Assembly: GCA_004102805.1 (NCBI GenBank)
Contig: SCEG01000015.1
Coordinates: forward strand, 1 to 57,511
Direction of reading: 5' to 3'
DNA from: Muribaculaceae bacterium Isolate-002 (NCI)
GTDB taxonomy: Bacteria; Bacteroidota; Bacteroidia; Bacteroidales; Muribaculaceae
Length of the DNA: 57,511 bases
In this document: piece after piece, positions 33,856 through 41,743 of the stretch
Layout: each line of letters begins with the position of its first letter
Position numbering within the stretch: the stretch's first letter is position 1
Notes under the pieces: generated by a model
Told to the model about the DNA's origin: nothing
Database searches by the model: none
What the model saw: only the letters and a program-made list of their open reading frames with translations
Position numbers and translations under genes: made by a program

Positions 33856-33924
33856 AGAGAGTTTTTAAGTCTTTACTTTCATTCTCTTTTATGGTTAATA
33901 CGGTTTAAATTCAAACACTCTCTT
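33856..33924 (-). repeat. MITE-like palindromic element, copy D (short)
   Basis: About 69 bp with ends AGAGAGTTTTTAAGTC (degenerate) and TTTAAATTCAAACACTCTCTT. The inside has TTACTTTCATTCTC and GTTAATACGG as in copies A and E. Its left half is shortened. It lies 27 bp beyond the stop codon of the last gene of the phage head module. Confidence 0.8.
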
Positions 33925-33951
33925 GGAAATTGCATTGGCCTTATCACTCTC

Positions 33952-34401
33952 TTACCTCCATCCACGCAGCCTCGGCAACTCCCCGCAGCCATAGTCAATC
34001 GTTTCACGCGTAATGGCAATCCCCCGGCGAGCCTTGGTTTCGTAGGCGGCTCCCTCGCCGCTCGCCTCATATATTGCTCCCAGCACCATCCACGCTATCG
34101 ACTTTGACAGCACCGCGCCGGCCGCCGCCAGCACAGGTCCGTTGTTCTCACACCCCGCCTTCAGCTCTATCCACATATCGCCGTCCGTATCCTCCGGCAA
34201 ACTGAAGTCTCCGACCAACGGCATCAGTTCCATCACCGTCTCGGCAAACGCGTCGGCAACAAGCACATCAAGTCCCTCGCTCTGATCTTCCTGCAGCAGC
34301 GCCCTCTCCCTCTCCGGCAGACTTACATAACCCTTCAGTGCCGACACTGCATATATCTCCTCCATCACATCGCTTCGCTTTATCTCTATTCTCATTTCCA
34401 T
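33952..34401 (-). CDS. Small protein at the end of the phage head module
   Basis: About 149 residues from ATG 34401; an ATG at 34452 in frame would add 17 residues that overlap the previous gene further. No domain is recognised. The protein is acidic in the middle (LPLVGDFSLPEDTDGDMWIE-type sequence) and has a Gly/Ala-rich segment (VLAAAGAVLSKSIAWMVLG) that could be a helix. The C-terminus is basic. Its reading frame overlaps the upstream gene by 134 bp. It is the last gene before MITE copy D. Similar size and order suggest a virion or assembly accessory protein. Confidence 0.55.
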   Translation of the reverse strand: MEMRIEIKRSDVMEEIYAVSALKGYVSLPERERALLQEDQSEGLDVLVADAFAETVMELMPLVGDFSLPEDTDGDMWIELKAGCENNGPVLAAAGAVLSKSIAWMVLGAIYEASGEGAAYETKARRGIAITRETIDYGCGELPRLRGWR

Positions 34402-34819
34402 TCCCTCCTTTTTTTGATTTCTTCCCCATTCTGTAAAAGAGCTGACGGGCATAGACTCGTGTCATGAAAAATGACGACGCTCGTTCCGTCACAAGCACAT
34501 CGACAAGTGCCCGACCCAGACTCATCCCCATCCCATCCATGCGCTCCCGGCATTTTCTGCCTATCTCTATCATCATGTCATGGCGCGAATGACGGCGCAG
34601 TCCGCCCTTGTAGTTCCTGATGACGCCACGCTCTATCAGATCGCCGACCGCACGCCGCGCGTAGCGGTAGCTCACATAATATCCCGGAGCGTCGCCGGCC
34701 ATAACCCTGCCTATCACTTTCTCCACTGTCACCTCCTCGCCGCGGTAAAACATTCCCTTCATCTCGCGCCTGAAAGCTGCCATGAAATCCCTGTTCCTCT
34801 GTTCGGTATATTCTCCCAT
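34268..34819 (-). CDS. Small basic protein, winged-helix-like, in the phage head module
   Basis: The 183-residue frame has a well-behaved part to about residue 134. That part includes TVEKVIGRVMAGDAPGYYVS, YRYARRAVGDLIERGVIRNY and SSFFMTRVYARQLFYRMGKK. The sequence suggests two helix-rich DNA-binding-like units. The final 45 residues (KKGGNGNENRDKAKRCDGG and beyond) are the out-of-frame translation of the next gene, so the natural stop may have been lost. The gene has its own -7 box at 34837. I do not know its function; a regulator or packaging-related protein is possible. Confidence 0.55.
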   Translation of the reverse strand: MGEYTEQRNRDFMAAFRREMKGMFYRGEEVTVEKVIGRVMAGDAPGYYVSYRYARRAVGDLIERGVIRNYKGGLRRHSRHDMMIEIGRKCRERMDGMGMSLGRALVDVLVTERASSFFMTRVYARQLFYRMGKKSKKGGNGNENRDKAKRCDGGDICSVGTEGLCKSAGEGEGAAAGRSERGT

Positions 34820-34836
34820 TGTAATTCTGTTTTTGG

Positions 34837-34844
34837 CAAAATTA
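34837..34844 (-). promoter_or_regulatory. Internal -7 box in the phage head module
   Basis: TAATTTTG on the minus strand, 18 bp before the start at 34819. The bases around it (GGTAATTTTGCCA) resemble the box upstream of the scaffold gene at 38794. The two last genes could thus be expressed apart from capsid and portal. Confidence 0.5.
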
Positions 34845-34898
34845 CCACAATCGTGGGCTCAATCCTTGCTCATGGTTGTTAAAATGGTAAAAATACCA

Positions 34899-36335
34899 TC
34901 AAATACCACGCAACTTCTCGTCTCTTTCCTCTCTGAAATGCACGAATGTCAGCAACAGGTCGTTGATTGCCACTGTGGCGTTGCGCACTTCGCTCTCATA
35001 GCGTTCATAACCCACATTGCCGCCGCCGCTGCTCCGTCCGAGCAACGCGTTGCTCACTCCCGACACATCCTCAAGCATTTTCAGTTCGAGGCTGAGCAGT
35101 TCGCGGGCTCCGAAATCTCCGGCGTTGGTGATCAGCTGACGCGGTTCGGGAGCGCCGTCAACAGCCTCGTATGGTATCACACCGTCGGGCGACGCCCATA
35201 GCGACGACAGTTTCTCCCAGTCCATGTTGGCCGACCGCTGGCTCTTCGGAAAAAGCAGCACTCCCTTCGCCGACGTGCTCATCACCCTGTCCATCAGGGT
35301 GATCAGACGGTTGACATATATCTGCTGGTCAATGACATCCTCCACGAGCGAATGCACCTCGCCGTCAGTCAGTGGATACATCTTCACCACAAACGGATGC
35401 CCGCCGTGGCGATAGGGCGACTCATATTCACTCACCACGCTTCCGTCGGCCGTAAGCCACCGGCACCGCCACCCGATGCTGTGGGTCAGCACACTCTCTA
35501 TCGGTTCGGCGCCATGCTCCGCACGCATCCTGTTCTCGACATCGATCCAACCCGCTCCGCCACTGCTCTCCTCGCCGCACGACCCGCTGGCCCGGTCATG
35601 CCACCGCACGCTCTCGCGGCTCTCAAGTGTCCACACCTCGATCAGACGGCATCGACCCCGTTCGCCGCTGTGGCTGAAACTGCCGCTTCCCGACATCCCC
35701 CCGCCGAGCACACTCCCTCCGTAGCGCGTCTCGTTGCGGCTCAGCAGCTCGCGCAACGCTTTCCCTTTGCTCCGGCTTCCACCGGCAAACCGCATCACAG
35801 CCTCTGCCTGACTCATGTCGTGAAGCATACCGATCATCTCTATGTCATCGCCACGCGGGTCGGTAAAACTGTTCACGAAAAATTTCAGCGGACTCACATT
35901 GTCCACTCTCGCACCCTCCCTGCCCGGCCGTACCTCATTCGATATCCGCTGCACCGTCATCCCCGATATCAGAAACTCTTCCAGCGCCCGGCAATCCATC
36001 TCGTCCACACTGTTGGCTCGATACACATCCGCAAGCAACGGATCGACCCCCTCCCCCGAATTCCTCTTCTCCTCAAGCCACATCCTGAAGCGACCTATCA
36101 CACACTTCACCATGCGCCTTATCAGATTGTTGGTCATCGGGTCTTTGCCATGTTTGAGCGCCTGCTGCCGCGCTGTCATCTTTTCACCGTCAGGCTCCGT
36201 CACTATGTCATTCCACTGGTCGCCGTAAGTAAACCGCTTGTAACGCTCGCGCCGTGTCCTGAACTCCGCCCCGCGCTCCCACGCCCTGCGTGCCGCGTCG
36301 GCGATACTTATTGAAATATCATTCTTTACAATCAT
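34899..36335 (-). CDS. Phage portal protein
   Basis: About 478 residues from ATG 36335 (MIVKNDISISIADAARRAWE). Typical portal features of podovirus-like phages are YKRFTYGDQWNDI near residue 35, MTNNLIRRMVKCVIGRF near 65, and the long QIYVNRLITLMDRVMSTSAK segment near 330. DVSGVSNALLGRSSG near the C-terminus is the portal crown-stem region with invariant Asn-Leu. The portal forms the dodecameric DNA gate of the capsid. It lies downstream of capsid and scaffold in transcription order, opposite to most phages. It is moderately short for a P22-like portal (C-terminal barrel missing). Confidence 0.75.
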   Translation of the reverse strand: MIVKNDISISIADAARRAWERGAEFRTRRERYKRFTYGDQWNDIVTEPDGEKMTARQQALKHGKDPMTNNLIRRMVKCVIGRFRMWLEEKRNSGEGVDPLLADVYRANSVDEMDCRALEEFLISGMTVQRISNEVRPGREGARVDNVSPLKFFVNSFTDPRGDDIEMIGMLHDMSQAEAVMRFAGGSRSKGKALRELLSRNETRYGGSVLGGGMSGSGSFSHSGERGRCRLIEVWTLESRESVRWHDRASGSCGEESSGGAGWIDVENRMRAEHGAEPIESVLTHSIGWRCRWLTADGSVVSEYESPYRHGGHPFVVKMYPLTDGEVHSLVEDVIDQQIYVNRLITLMDRVMSTSAKGVLLFPKSQRSANMDWEKLSSLWASPDGVIPYEAVDGAPEPRQLITNAGDFGARELLSLELKMLEDVSGVSNALLGRSSGGGNVGYERYESEVRNATVAINDLLLTFVHFREERDEKLRGI

Positions 36336-36372
36336 AATCCTCCAAATAGATTTAAACACATCTTACCGACCG

Positions 36373-36903
36373 CTACACCTCACCGATACCGAAAAGCTCC
36401 CCGCGTTCAAACTCATAGCTTCCGTCGGCGGGAGCCGCCACACACAGCAGCTCGGTCACTTTTCCCTCTCCGCATTTGCTGTAGAGAGTCAGGCATCGTC
36501 CGCGCCTCACTGCCACCGGATTGCAGCTCTTGCCCGAAACATACCGGCTTGACTGCATTCTCGCAAGCGCTCCGTCAGCGTCATCGACAATCCTTGCCGG
36601 CCGGCGCCACCCGCTCATTCTCACCGACAGCAACCTCACGCACTCCTCGGGTAACTCTATCTCCACGTTGCCGTCTCCCGCGTCTCTCGGCTCTGTCACA
36701 GCCGAGAAATCACGTTGCGGAAGAAACATCGGATCTGCCGTCGCGAGCAGATGCGCATACCAGTCGTCGATTTCGCGTTGCACCATCTCGTCAACCGTCT
36801 CGCTCTCACGGCGTGTCACCTGCAGTGTCGATGTCGACACCGGTGTCATGCCTCGGCGCGCTTTCCACTCACGAAGCATCTCCTCTTTGCTAAGCCTCAC
36901 CAT
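36373..36903 (-). CDS. Probable head-tail adaptor protein of the phage head module
   Basis: About 176 residues (MVRLSKEEMLREWKARRG...). Middle segment MVQREIDDWYAHLLATADPM is helical; the C-terminal half is beta-rich (CNPVAVRRGRCLTLYSKCG). Position between major capsid and portal and size fit a head-completion or adaptor protein. No family is recognised from the sequence, so the role rests on context. Start ATG 36903 is the first Met before the Leu-Ser-Lys-rich helix; 36912 is also possible. It starts 23 bp after the capsid gene stop. Confidence 0.5.
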   Translation of the reverse strand: MVRLSKEEMLREWKARRGMTPVSTSTLQVTRRESETVDEMVQREIDDWYAHLLATADPMFLPQRDFSAVTEPRDAGDGNVEIELPEECVRLLSVRMSGWRRPARIVDDADGALARMQSSRYVSGKSCNPVAVRRGRCLTLYSKCGEGKVTELLCVAAPADGSYEFERGELFGIGEV

Positions 36904-36925
36904 CATAATCATGAGTCTTTACGTT

Positions 36926-38281
36926 TTAGACGCCGATGAGTCTGACATGAGCCTGCGGATAGCGGAGCACCAGACACGAGGCCTCAGTGATGACTATCGC
37001 CTCGGTGTTGCGCTGACCGCTACGGCGAAGGTCAAGTCGCTCCGTGCGGAATGGCACATGGCTGTATTTCGTCAGATATTCCGGATCGATAATCATGCCG
37101 TCGTGCGAGTGGCCGCACTGGTCGAATATCTCCGACGCGAGCACATACAGTCGGCCGAACTTCGTCACTATCTCCGTGAAATCGAGACCCCAGCGTGTCA
37201 TCGTCTCCGAGGCTCCCACTGTCTTTACATGCTCCAGCTTGTTGAGCTCCTCTATGAGAAGTGTTCCGCCTATGAGCAGCTTCTTCGACGAGCCGCCGTT
37301 GCCCGTAAACGCCTGGCGCGAAATCTCTATGAGACGGTTCATGTTAAGATTGCCTTTCGTGTATTGACACTCCTTCCCGGCCTGATGCCAGATGCCGCCC
37401 GTGAGCATTATCTCCGTATTTTTCACCGGGTCGGTCAGCGTGCCGCACGAGCCAAACAGGAAATTCTTCTCCATGCCGCGGCGCATGTCGGTGATAGCCG
37501 CCTCTTCCTGGTCTGAAAAGCTCCAGCCCACCTCTTTGTTGGCTATCTTGTGATAGGTCGACTGCTCAACTTGGGCCTTGAATATCTGGCAGTTATTGCT
37601 TTTCTTCGTAGGCATCGCCTCAAATTGCGGTGTCTGCACATCAAGTTCGGCGGCCGCGCGGCCCATTCTCACGAGCATTGTTCCGGCCTTAAGCTCGGGC
37701 ACACTCGACCCGCGGCTCGTCGTGTTGTTGACCGATATCACCGATATGCCGTTCGTATCCTTCGACACCACATACAGCACAAGCGTTTCCGTCTCCCCAT
37801 CCTTGGTCGTCGCCATCACCTCGGGCACCATGATTGTCTCCGTCGGCTCGAAGATACCGTCATCCGCCGTTTTCAGGAGCGCGCCCTGAGTCTTGCCCCA
37901 GCTCGTGATGTCAGTGGAGTCGGCCTCAAGCGTCGTTGTCACCTCCTTCGTGTCCACTGAGTAATATTCCACTGTCATCGCCCCGCTTCGACGTGCTCCG
38001 GCGTGTCGTGAAATCTGGTCGATCGGCGTTGCCATCGGGCGTATCTTCACTATCCTGTCGTCGATCTCGTTTCTCAGCAGGTCGGGCGACGCCTCGCGGC
38101 TGAGTTCCAGTGTCAGCGGTTCTCCTGACACATGCTTACCGCCGGCAGCACCGGCTATAACTCCCATCGCCATCACAGCCTCTCCGCCGCCGGCACACCC
38201 GTTCAACACTGCGTACACAGCCGCTACTATCGCCATAACTACAGCAACCTTGATAAAATCACTCTCAAAAAACTTCTTCAT
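36926..38281 (-). CDS. Major capsid protein with N-terminal lipobox-like hydrophobic segment
   Basis: The 451 residues contain a major capsid core of the SU10/DUF5309-like type. Conserved parts are RPMATPIDQISRHAGARRSG (about 81-100), VEYYSVDTKEV, GALLKTADDGIFEP, WSFSDQEEAAITDMRRGMEK and the C-terminal MIIDPEYLTKYSHVPF. The region is an HK97-like fold in the family. Unusual is the start: MKKFFESDFIKVAVVMAIVA then AVYAVLNGC, a hydrophobic segment with LNGC, which fits a lipobox. Internal ATG starts at residues 37 and 39 would remove it. It is 60 bp downstream of the scaffold gene. Confidence 0.78.
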   Translation of the reverse strand: MKKFFESDFIKVAVVMAIVAAVYAVLNGCAGGGEAVMAMGVIAGAAGGKHVSGEPLTLELSREASPDLLRNEIDDRIVKIRPMATPIDQISRHAGARRSGAMTVEYYSVDTKEVTTTLEADSTDITSWGKTQGALLKTADDGIFEPTETIMVPEVMATTKDGETETLVLYVVSKDTNGISVISVNNTTSRGSSVPELKAGTMLVRMGRAAAELDVQTPQFEAMPTKKSNNCQIFKAQVEQSTYHKIANKEVGWSFSDQEEAAITDMRRGMEKNFLFGSCGTLTDPVKNTEIMLTGGIWHQAGKECQYTKGNLNMNRLIEISRQAFTGNGGSSKKLLIGGTLLIEELNKLEHVKTVGASETMTRWGLDFTEIVTKFGRLYVLASEIFDQCGHSHDGMIIDPEYLTKYSHVPFRTERLDLRRSGQRNTEAIVITEASCLVLRYPQAHVRLIGV

Positions 38282-38340
38282 AACAATAAAAATTAAAACA
38301 ATTAAAAAACTGATGAAAAATAACTCTCATAACAACTCAC

Positions 38341-38733
38341 TTACTCCCATACGCTCCGACGCATATTGTTGAGTATCATTACCTCGCTCTCCGTAGGCTC
38401 CTCCCTGCGCGGTGTCCGGCCCCTGCGCCCTTCATTCATCCACGCCTCAATCCCTTCGGTGCGGCCCCGTTCATATCCCCGCGCCTCAGCCTCGGCTATC
38501 AGTCTGTCAATGTCGGCCGCCTCAGTCCCAGCCGAAGCCGTCCCCGCATCACCCTCCTGGCTCACATCCATAATCTCAACGTCCGCCTCTCTTACCGCGT
38601 CCGCCTCTGTCTCCGGCTCGGCGACAGCCTCAGCAACCGCCTCGGCCACATCCTCCACTCGCTCCTCCGCAGTGACAACCCCGCAGGCCAACTCTTCCTC
38701 CTGCAACTTTTCCACATTTTCCATATCATTCAT
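38341..38733 (-). CDS. Probable capsid scaffolding protein
   Basis: 130 residues, very acidic, rich in Glu, Ala and Val (EERVEDVAEAVAEAVAEPE and similar), with coiled-coil-like segments. The C-terminal third is basic (GYERGRTEGIEAWMNEGRRG, RTPRREEPTESEV), ending NNMRRSVWE. A short acidic helical body with a basic helix-turn-helix tail is how small phage scaffolding proteins look, the tail binding the capsid. Position directly before the major capsid gene supports this. No homology was computed. Confidence 0.6.
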   Translation of the reverse strand: MNDMENVEKLQEEELACGVVTAEERVEDVAEAVAEAVAEPETEADAVREADVEIMDVSQEGDAGTASAGTEAADIDRLIAEAEARGYERGRTEGIEAWMNEGRRGRTPRREEPTESEVMILNNMRRSVWE

Positions 38734-38793
38734 CTTTTGATAAATTAAAAAAAACAGTTTCCGTGTGACTGACTCTCATTATCAATCACATTG

Positions 38794-38801
38794 CAAAATT
38801 A
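38794..38801 (-). promoter_or_regulatory. Promoter -7 box of the phage head module
   Basis: TAATTTTG on the minus strand, about 61 bp before the scaffold start, fits TAnnTTTG. CAAA groups lie 15 and 25 bp upstream instead of 20. It would drive scaffold-capsid-adaptor-portal as one transcript. Confidence 0.5.
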
Positions 38802-38851
38802 CCATCTCGCCGAAGCCAAAATGCGCCAAAAAGTTACAACCCCCGGGGCGG

Positions 38852-38870
38852 GGGCGTCTCGCCCCCGCAT
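38852..38870. repeat. Partial REP-like hairpin
   Basis: GGGGGCGTCTCGCCCCC, the strong hairpin of the two-hairpin family, followed by a twice-repeated CATCATAGCATRGCCCCCCG motif at about 38868-38908. The other hairpin of the unit is missing. Confidence 0.55.
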
Positions 38871-38984
38871 CATAGCATAGCCCCCCGCATCATAGCATGG
38901 CCCCCCGCTATCCTCGCCCCCTCTCTGAACTTATTTTTTAACTTTTATTATGAGATACCCTCTTATTTTCTCAAAATCTTTATT

Positions 38985-38992
38985 TATCTTTG
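38985..38992 (+). promoter_or_regulatory. -7 box in front of an interrupted frame
   Basis: TATCTTTG, an exact TAnnTTTG match, divergent from the phage head module. It is followed by an A-rich start region and a 120-nt C/T-rich leader before ATG 39116. Confidence 0.45.
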
Positions 38993-39115
38993 CAAAAATA
39001 GAAATCCTTTGGGTCTCACCATTCTATGACCCGCTTTCTCTTAATCATTCTCTCGACTCTTCGCTCCACTCTTTCTCTACCCTTGATAATCAATCTCTCT
39101 CGATCTTAAACATAC

Positions 39116-39382
39116 ATGGATATATTCTCCGGCTGCCCTTACTGGAAACCCGCCACTACTCTTTAAGTCCAAGGCCGCTCGCGAGATAGTTTATGCCTGA
39201 ATATGGGTGTGGACTATTGCATGCGAGATTTGTTGGACAAGGCGCTTGGCGGTGCCTCAGCAAGCAGTCTCCCGGCAATCAGTCCACACCTTCTGTTTGT
39301 AACCATACCACACAGAAACCCTACAGCCGTCACGATGCAACATCCCCCCGGCTTCCGCCACACGCCGATGTTAAATCCGTGA
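39116..39382 (+). pseudogene. Interrupted small reading frame next to the phage head module
   Basis: ATG 39116 opens MDIFSGCPYWKPATTL, which ends at TAA 39164-39166. The same frame continues open from there to 39382 and includes MGVDYCMRDLLDKALGGASA and SSLPAISPHLLFV. One stop thus splits a plausible small protein. No family is recognised. It may be a decayed gene, or two peptides behind the -7 box at 38985. The 3' end runs into a decayed CGGCTTCC repeat. Confidence 0.35.
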
Positions 39383-39443
39383 CCCGCACCAATAAAACTG
39401 ACACAACATTTTTACGCTATAAATAATTTAATTGAAATTTGGA
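39383..39443. other. Short A/T-rich intergenic stretch before the metK terminator
   Basis: No gene, RNA or promoter is seen in this stretch. The metK terminator follows directly. Confidence 0.3.
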
Positions 39444-39484
39444 CAAAAACAGGAGCGTCGCCGTGAGGCAACGCTCCTGTCATT
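39444..39484 (-). terminator. metK terminator
   Basis: 10-bp perfect arms ACAGGAGCGT (39449-39458) and ACGCTCCTGT (39471-39480), followed on the minus strand by TTTTTG. It lies 35 bp after the metK stop. Confidence 0.85.
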
Positions 39485-39515
39485 TTATACGGTTTAAATA
39501 ATTTCTTTTGGTCAG

Positions 39516-40829
39516 TTACAGCCCGAAAGCCTCGCGTATCTGCTCTACATAGTCAAGCTTCTCCCACGTGAAAAGCTCCACCTCCACACACTTGTCCTCC
39601 TCATACACCGAGTGGAAATGCTTCGTGACCTTACGGGGGGTGCGGCCGAAATGTCCGTAGGTCGCTGTCTCCAGATATATCGGATTGCGCAGACCAAGAC
39701 GCGTCTCGATACCATGCGGTGTCATGTCGAAAATACGGCTCACCTTGTCTGAAATCTCCGCATCGCTCAGCGACACCTTCGACGTTCCCTGAGTGTCGAC
39801 AAACAGCGACACCGGCTGTGCCACTCCGATAGCGTAGGCAACCTGCACCAGCGCACGTTCAGCCACACCCGCGGCTACAAGATTTTTGGCTATGTGACGA
39901 GCCGCGTAGGCCGCCGAACGGTCAACCTTCGACGGGTCTTTACCCGAGAAAGCGCCACCCCCGTGAGCCCCGTGCCCGCCGTAAGTGTCAACAATGATCT
40001 TGCGGCCGGTCAGACCGGTGTCTCCATGAGGACCCCCCACAACAAACTTGCCCGTCGGGTTAACATGCAAAATGAATTCATCGTCAATCAGCGCCGCGAT
40101 ATCTGCCGGCACCTGTGACTTGACCGCAGGTATCAGCACTCGCTTGACATCTTCGCGTATCTTGTCGAGCATCATCCGGTCTGCCTCATCTTGGCTACGG
40201 CCGTCCTCCGCCTCGATAAAATCGTCATGCTGCGTCGAGATTACAATCGTGTGCACTCTCACTGGACGGTGCTCCTCGTCATATTCCACAGTCACCTGGC
40301 TCTTCGAGTCCGGACGCAGATACGAACGGAACTTGCCGTTGCGGTCAGTGTAAGTGAACTCCTTACCCTCGCGGCGTATCCGCGAAAGCTCCTTGAGCAA
40401 CGCATGGCTCAGCGCAAGCGTCAGAGGTATGTAAAGAGGTGTCTCGTTGGTGGCATAGCCGAACATCATGCCCTGGTCGCCCGCACCCTGCTGCTTCGGG
40501 TCCGTGACATCGACGCCTCGGTTGATATCGGGCGACTGCTCATGTATAGCCGACATCACTCCGCAGGCCTCACCGTCAAACTTCAGCTCCGACCGGTCAT
40601 AACCGATCTCCTTGATCACACGGCGCACCTCCGACAGCAGATCGATATACGCCTTGCTCTTGACCTCGCCCGCAACAACTACCTGGCCGGTAGTCACAAG
40701 CGTCTCGCACGCCACCTTCGAATTGCGGTCATGCGCCAGAAACTGATCCAGAATGGCGTCAGAAATCTGGTCCGCCACTTTGTCAGGGTGTCCTTCCGAC
40801 ACCGATTCAGATGTAAACAGATAATTCAT
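39516..40829 (-). CDS. metK: S-adenosylmethionine synthetase
   Basis: Makes S-adenosylmethionine from methionine and ATP. The 437 residues begin [20 protein letters not shown], with the substrate-binding SEGHPDK. Other signatures are [33 protein letters not shown] and [20 protein letters not shown], the family phosphate-binding loop. The enzyme is longer than the typical 380-420 residues because of insertions around residue 170 and 385. Its transcript apparently starts beyond a MITE-like element, near 41190, giving a leader of about 350 nt. No riboswitch was recognised in that leader. Confidence 0.97.
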   Translation of the reverse strand: MNYLFTSESVSEGHPDKVADQISDAILDQFLAHDRNSKVACETLVTTGQVVVAGEVKSKAYIDLLSEVRRVIKEIGYDRSELKFDGEACGVMSAIHEQSPDINRGVDVTDPKQQGAGDQGMMFGYATNETPLYIPLTLALSHALLKELSRIRREGKEFTYTDRNGKFRSYLRPDSKSQVTVEYDEEHRPVRVHTIVISTQHDDFIEAEDGRSQDEADRMMLDKIREDVKRVLIPAVKSQVPADIAALIDDEFILHVNPTGKFVVGGPHGDTGLTGRKIIVDTYGGHGAHGGGAFSGKDPSKVDRSAAYAARHIAKNLVAAGVAERALVQVAYAIGVAQPVSLFVDTQGTSKVSLSDAEISDKVSRIFDMTPHGIETRLGLRNPIYLETATYGHFGRTPRKVTKHFHSVYEEDKCVEVELFTWEKLDYVEQIREAFGL

Positions 40830-40845
40830 GCTCTTAAAGTTTTTT

Positions 40846-41043
40846 AGAGAGTGTTTGGATTTAAATCAAATTAAGACTGAGAGGATTTTTTGAGGGAATT
40901 CCGCGAGTTGAGGAAGGAGCATAGCGAGCTATGCGACTGATGAAACTTGGCGGAATTGACCAAAAAAGACCTCAGGATTAATTTGAAGTTTTTACTTTCA
41001 TTCTCTGTTATTATTAATACGTTTTAAATTCAAACGCTCTCTT
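40846..41043. repeat. MITE-like element, long form (copy E), in the metK leader
   Basis: Ends are AGAGAGTGTTTGGATTTAAA and TTTAAATTCAAACGCTCTCTT. Between them lies an extra palindromic block (about 40876-40980): GGGAATTCCGC, AGCATAGCGAGCTATGC and GCGGAATTGACC, flanked by ATTAA at about 40871 and 40978. The outer parts match copies A-D. Either the short copies lost the block between the ATTAA repeats, or the block inserted with an ATTAA duplication. Copy C keeps the CAGGATTAA edge of the block, which favours loss. Confidence 0.85.
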
Positions 41044-41192
41044 AGAGTAAATAATCATCGTGACACACCGACTGCGGAGCGCACGACATAAAAACAATAA
41101 GAACAGGGGGAAACAGGCTGTAAAATGCGGTTTTAGCATTTTTTTTGGTGGTTGCAAGCAGCCAAATTTATCCACCGTTCTTTTTCTGATCG

Positions 41193-41226
41193 CAAAATTA
41201 CATAAAAAATTTCAACATCCCCCAAA
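41193..41226 (-). promoter_or_regulatory. Promoter of metK
   Basis: TAATTTTG at 41193-41200 on the minus strand with a TTTG-like group at 41223-41226, spacer 22 bp. Position implies a 350-nt metK leader that contains MITE copy E. Confidence 0.55.
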
Positions 41227-41685
41227 AATCCATGTTAAAAAAACAACGCCATAAAAATAGGAACACAGAAAAGTAGGGCCGCACGGCTCGTGCATCCGCC
41301 AACATTCTGATTATCAAGTCTGATTCCCCACGTCGGGACGGGGGCGTCTCGCCCCCGCAGTTGCCGCAGGCTTCACAGAGATCCGGATGCTCGCTTCCGG
41401 GAATACCCGAGGTCAACCCCCGCTCCTCTATCACCCCACCCGCACCTCCGTCCCCACACAGAGGCTTCCGTAGGACGCCGATTTACATCACATTATACTA
41501 CCCCCGCCGACTCCATCCACCACCAAAAAACGACAAAAGCTTCCTCACGGAAGCCTTTGTTAAATAATAAACCAATCATTATCACATTTCTTGCAACGGA
41601 AAAAGTAATTCTGCTATGTACTTACTAAACGCCACAATCCGCAAAATGTTTTACCGACCTCGGTTATTTTATAATTTGTTAACCT

Positions 41686-41720
41686 AAAAACAACGGGAGC
41701 CTCCTGAAAAGGAAGCCCCC
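41686..41720 (-). terminator. Terminator of the receptor-lipoprotein operon
   Basis: On the minus strand GGGGGCTTCCT and AGGAGGCTCCC pair with one mismatch and one G-U, followed by GTTGTTTTT. It lies 24 bp after the stop of the 882-residue lipoprotein. Confidence 0.7.
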
Positions 41721-41743
41721 GCATATAAAGTAACGGAAATTAT

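Larger units (their letters stand above)
41044..41743. other. Gene-free region with repeats and the metK promoter
   Basis: The metK promoter is at 41193-41226. A REP-like hairpin GGGGGCGTCTCGCCCCC is at about 41339, the motif GGCTTCCGTAGGACGCCGAT at about 41463-41482, a short CGCACGGCTCGTGC motif at about 41281 (also at 50490), and two hairpins at about 41536-41560 and 41695-41720. No gene is seen in it. Confidence 0.55.

Noticed and set aside
33428..38733. Complete prophage including the Bor-like gene
   Set aside because: No integrase, terminase, lysis, tail or attachment sites; the Bor-like gene has its own terminator and host-type leader.
40830..41190. SAM riboswitch in the metK leader
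   Set aside because: I could not find the conserved core of a SAM-I or SAM-II riboswitch; the leader structure is explained by the MITE-like element.
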